The position numbers and the translations under genes were made by a program. A DNA stretch of 64,000 bases. Source: Neorhizobium alkalisoli. Its GTDB lineage: Bacteria; Pseudomonadota; Alphaproteobacteria; Rhizobiales; Rhizobiaceae. This document shows positions 61,566 to 64,000 of this stretch, piece by piece. The notes below the pieces were generated by a model. The model was not told where the DNA came from. It saw only the letters and a program-made list of their open reading frames with translations, and searched no databases. Location: assembly GCF_002968635.1 (NCBI RefSeq), contig NZ_PVBN01000011.1, positions 151,731 to 215,730 on the forward strand, written 5' to 3'. Position 1 is the first letter of the stretch, and each line of letters starts with the position of its first letter.

Positions 61566-62326
61566 CCACGTCAGCATCGTCGCCCCAGCAGCAGGCAATT
61601 CGTATTTCGAATGTCTGCAAGAGCTACGGCAATTATCCGGTTCTGAAGGGTATCGAGGCCGAGGTTATCAGAGGCGAGGTGGTTGTGATCTGCGGGCCGT
61701 CGGGTTCGGGAAAGTCCACGCTCATCCGCACGGTCAACCGGCTGGAGGAAATCAACAGCGGCGCGATCACCTTCGACGGCCAGAACATCCATGCTCCTAT
61801 GCGGACCAAGGAACTCAACCTGCTGCGCAGCCGCATCGGCTTCGTGTTCCAGAACTTCAACCTGTTTCCGCACCTCTCGGTGGTCGAAAACGTATCGATT
61901 TCTCCCATTCGGGTGAAGGGCGTCGCGCCTGGCGTCGCGCGTGACAAGGCGCTGAAGCTTCTCGATCGCGTCGGCCTCGCCGACAAGGCTGGGGCCTATC
62001 CCGGTCAGCTGTCCGGGGGACAGCAGCAGCGTGTGGCGATTGCCCGCGCGCTCGCGATGGAGCCGCCCGTGATGCTTTTCGACGAACCGACGAGCGCGCT
62101 TGATCCGGAAATGGTCGGCGAAGTTCTCGCGGTCATGAAGGGCCTGGCTGCTGAGGGCATGACCATGCTCTGCGTCACCCATGAAATGGGCTTTGCTCGC
62201 GAAGTTGCCGATCGCGTCTGGTTCATTGATGCCGGGGAGATTCTCGAAACGGCCCCGCCGGAAGAGTTCTTCAAGCATCCCCGCCATCCCCGTGCCCAGC
62301 GGTTTCTTGCCGATTTGCGTCACTGA
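61562..62326 (+). CDS. Polar amino-acid ABC transporter ATP-binding protein
   Basis: The 254-aa ATPase of the GlnQ/HisP group has Walker A (CGPSGSGKST), Q loop (GFVFQNFNLFPHLS), signature LSGGQQQR, Walker B (VMLFDEPTSALDPE) and VTHEMGFAREVADR. It energises the two permeases encoded before it and starts inside an ATGA overlap. Confidence 0.93.
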   Translation: MTTSASSPQQQAIRISNVCKSYGNYPVLKGIEAEVIRGEVVVICGPSGSGKSTLIRTVNRLEEINSGAITFDGQNIHAPMRTKELNLLRSRIGFVFQNFNLFPHLSVVENVSISPIRVKGVAPGVARDKALKLLDRVGLADKAGAYPGQLSGGQQQRVAIARALAMEPPVMLFDEPTSALDPEMVGEVLAVMKGLAAEGMTMLCVTHEMGFAREVADRVWFIDAGEILETAPPEEFFKHPRHPRAQRFLADLRH

Positions 62327-62357
62327 TACTCACGACTAAAAACAAAGGAGAACAGCA

Positions 62358-63194
62358 ATGAACTGGAAATGCCTCATCCTCTCAGCCGCACTTGGAGGCG
62401 TGGCTATGGCCTCGCCGGCAAAGGCGGATCAGCTCGATACGATCATCTCGGCCAAGACGCTTCGCTGCGCCACGTTTGCGGATGTTCCGCCTTTCGCTGC
62501 GCCCGATCCGAAGACGCGCGAAATGGCCGGCTTCGACGTCGATCTTTGCAATGCGATTGCCAAGGAACTGGGCGTCAAGGCGGAAGTGAAGCCTGTGTCG
62601 GTCGAAGCCCGCGTTCCGGAAGTCAAGCTTGGTCGCGTCGACATCACCGTTGCCAATCTTGCCTATACCCTGAGCCGCGCTGAACAGATCCAGTTCAGCG
62701 ACCCTTACTATCTCGCCAAGGAAATGCTGATCGTGCCGGCTGATGACCCTGGCAAGAAGAAATCCGACTATGAGGGCCAGCGCGTCGCCTCGACAAAGGG
62801 CTCGACCTCGGAAATGTCGATCAAGCTCAACAAGTCCGAGCCGTTGACCTTCCAGGATACCGCTTCGGCCTATCTCGCCGTTCAGCAGGGCAAGGCGCGC
62901 GGCATGGTCGCGAACACCATGACAACGACGAAATTCGTCAATGAATCAAAGACCAAGGGCAAGCAGATGCGGATGATCGAGGAGCCCATGCTGTTCCAGC
63001 CGATCGGCATCGGCATGGCCAAGGACAACCCGGCGCTGACGGCGAAAATCAACGAAGTGCTTCGCAAGCTCGACACATCCGGCGAGATCAACAAGATCTG
63101 GGACAAGTGGCTTGGCCCGACCACCGAATACAAGATGACGCGCACGGACAAGGTCGTACCGCTTTCCGAACTGAAGTTCGACCCGATCCCCTAA
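62358..63194 (+). CDS. Polar amino-acid ABC transporter substrate-binding protein (family 3)
   Basis: The 278-aa periplasmic receptor has a signal peptide (1-23, cleavage after AKA) and the family 3 pattern (TLRCATFADVPPFAAPD, MAGFDVDLCNAIAKELGV, GRVDITVANLAYTLSRAEQIQFSDPYY is split here as GRVDITVANLAYT and SRAEQIQFSDPYY). AAAGGAG precedes the ATG. The ligand is probably an amino acid or derivative; DUF-like clues to the exact compound are absent. A G+C-rich hairpin follows at 63226. Confidence 0.9.
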   Translation: MNWKCLILSAALGGVAMASPAKADQLDTIISAKTLRCATFADVPPFAAPDPKTREMAGFDVDLCNAIAKELGVKAEVKPVSVEARVPEVKLGRVDITVANLAYTLSRAEQIQFSDPYYLAKEMLIVPADDPGKKKSDYEGQRVASTKGSTSEMSIKLNKSEPLTFQDTASAYLAVQQGKARGMVANTMTTTKFVNESKTKGKQMRMIEEPMLFQPIGIGMAKDNPALTAKINEVLRKLDTSGEINKIWDKWLGPTTEYKMTRTDKVVPLSELKFDPIP

Positions 63195-63225
63195 GGCCCA
63201 CTACCTCATCGAAACGATAACTGCA

Positions 63226-63248
63226 GGCGGCGGGGAATGCCCGCCGCC
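63226..63248 (+). promoter_or_regulatory. Stem-loop after the amino-acid receptor gene
   Basis: GGCGGCGGG pairs perfectly with CCCGCCGCC around GAATG, 31 nt after the receptor stop and 22 nt before the RraA-family gene. No T run follows. It matches the pattern of hairpins after receptor genes elsewhere in the window. Confidence 0.55.
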
Positions 63249-63270
63249 GGTCCAACCGTGGGAGGTTTCC

Positions 63271-63945
63271 ATGATCCACATAAAAGACATCGCCGAGCGG
63301 CCGAGCAAAGCCGATATCGAAGCAATCTCCAAATTCTCGCCGGCGACGATCCATGAAGCTCAGGGACGCCGCGGAGCGCTTTCCTCCCGCTTGAAGCCGG
63401 TGGACTATCGCATGAAGCTGTGCGGCCCGGCGTTTACGGTCAAATGTGCGCCGCGCGACAACATCATGCTGCAGCTTGCCATCAACTATGCCAAGCCGGG
63501 CGATATCATCGTCGTATCGGCTGGCGAATACGAGGAGGCAGGCTCGTTCGGCGACGTTCTTGCCAATGCCTGCCTCGCCAAGGGCATCGGCGGTCTGGTG
63601 ACCGATACCGGCGTGCGTGACACCCTTCAGCTGAGAGACCTCGGTTTCCCCGTCTTTTCGCTCAGCGTCTGCATCAAGGGCACGGTCAAGGAAACGATCG
63701 CTGCGGTGAATGATCCGATCATCGTCGGCGGGGAAGTCATCAATCCCGGCGATGTCATCGTTGGCGACGCCGACGGACTGGTCGTTGTCAGGCGCGCCGA
63801 AGTTAAGGAGGCGGCCCAGCTTTCGCAGGCCCGTGAAGATGCCGAAGCCGGCTATATCGAGGCCTACAAGCAAGGCAAGTCGGTAATCGAGGTGAGCAAG
63901 CTGGAGCCGGTGTTGAAGGCCAAGGGCCTTATCGTCGACATCTGA
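63271..63945 (+). CDS. RraA/HMG-aldolase family protein
   Basis: The 224-aa protein belongs to the RraA-like group that includes 4-hydroxy-4-methyl-2-oxoglutarate and 4-carboxy-4-hydroxy-2-oxoadipate aldolases. It shows SPATIHEAQGRRGAL, GPAFTVKCAPRDN, and GLVTDTGVRDTLQL, whose Asp, Arg and Asp form the usual metal and substrate site. GGGAGG precedes the ATG. It follows the transporter receptor gene and may cleave a hydroxy-oxo acid derived from the imported compound after transamination or oxidation. A pure RNase E-regulator role is unlikely in this context. Confidence 0.83.
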   Translation: MIHIKDIAERPSKADIEAISKFSPATIHEAQGRRGALSSRLKPVDYRMKLCGPAFTVKCAPRDNIMLQLAINYAKPGDIIVVSAGEYEEAGSFGDVLANACLAKGIGGLVTDTGVRDTLQLRDLGFPVFSLSVCIKGTVKETIAAVNDPIIVGGEVINPGDVIVGDADGLVVVRRAEVKEAAQLSQAREDAEAGYIEAYKQGKSVIEVSKLEPVLKAKGLIVDI

Positions 63946-63948
63946 GCC

Positions 63949-64000
63949 ATGGCCGTGATCGTCTCACGAAACGGCTGTCTCTCTTTTGAAAGAGATTTGA
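63949..64000 (+). CDS. Possible start of a further gene, truncated by the window edge
   Basis: An ATG 3 bp after the RraA-family stop opens a frame of 17 codons (MAVIVSRNGCLSFERDL) that runs off the edge. No clear ribosome binding site is visible apart from the upstream coding end. The stretch also contains TCTCTTT-TG-AAAGAGA (63980-63995), a small dyad that could instead be part of a terminator. I cannot name a product. Confidence 0.25.
   Translation, partial: MAVIVSRNGCLSFERDL

Noticed and set aside
63271..63945. Regulator of ribonuclease E activity
   Set aside because: RraA-like proteins in catabolic operons are usually metal-dependent aldolases and the GVRD active-site motif is intact, so an enzymatic role is more likely.

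Overview
The window looks like a high-GC alphaproteobacterial replicon of the Rhizobiaceae (Rhizobium/Agrobacterium/Ensifer type). The basis is the density of ABC uptake operons, the DgoD, TauA, ketose 3-epimerase and polyol dehydrogenase sequences, ATGA-coupled gene overlaps, and an intergenic palindromic repeat (164-259) of the kind common in rhizobial genomes. That placement is inference; no rRNA or other marker gene is present. I see no tRNA, rRNA, CRISPR array, insertion sequence or phage gene. The content (uptake, catabolism, local regulators, no core genes) fits an accessory replicon or chromid.

Layout. 1-3.7 kb: galactonate dehydratase (dgoD) with a TRAP transporter (dctP, dctQ) and a divergent GntR regulator. 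3.7-11.8 kb: two divergent sulfonate operons, one with an ABC transporter flanked by two FMNH2-dependent monooxygenases (ssuD and a divergent paralogue), the other tauABC; an alpha/beta hydrolase follows. 12.6-28.7 kb: a large polyol/ketose locus. Leftward it has a ketose 3-epimerase, ROK regulator, PfkB kinase and GatZ; rightward an AraC regulator, an ABC transporter with a small DUF2160-like membrane protein, a zinc xylitol/sorbitol dehydrogenase, galactitol-, L-xylulose- and ribitol-type SDRs, a class I aldolase-like barrel and a second PfkB kinase. Together these would import several sugar alcohols, oxidise them to ketoses, epimerise and phosphorylate them and deliver fructose-6-phosphate.

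28.8-32.4 kb: a PHB-depolymerase-type esterase and a chemoreceptor. 32.6-41.2 kb: the two halves of the Tm-1 architecture (TIM barrel and Tm-1-like ATP-binding protein) divergent from a GntR regulator, an orphan sugar ABC transporter, a Gfo/Idh/MocA oxidoreductase and a cupin. 41.3-45.0 kb: two adjacent modules, each an oxidoreductase divergent from a LysR regulator; one SDR carries a Tat-like leader. 45.2-51.9 kb: a GH51 arabinofuranosidase with its own ABC importer and an ArsR-type regulator; a near-identical 20-bp operator lies before both regulator and enzyme.

52.1-58.1 kb: a biotin carboxyl carrier protein, a biotin carboxylase, a second carrier-like protein that lacks the biotinylated lysine, and the 5-oxoprolinase genes pxpB, pxpC and pxpA, followed by an aminotransferase. 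58.2-63.9 kb: a LysR regulator divergent from an SDR, a polar amino-acid type ABC transporter and an RraA/HMG-aldolase family protein; the substrate is unknown.

Five of the seven solute-receptor genes are followed by a strong stem-loop, a recurring design that may raise receptor expression over that of the downstream membrane subunits. The most unusual items are the lysine-less carrier protein in the oxoprolinase operon, the shared arabinose-locus operator, the Tat-leader SDR, the split Tm-1 pair and the catabolically redundant polyol locus.
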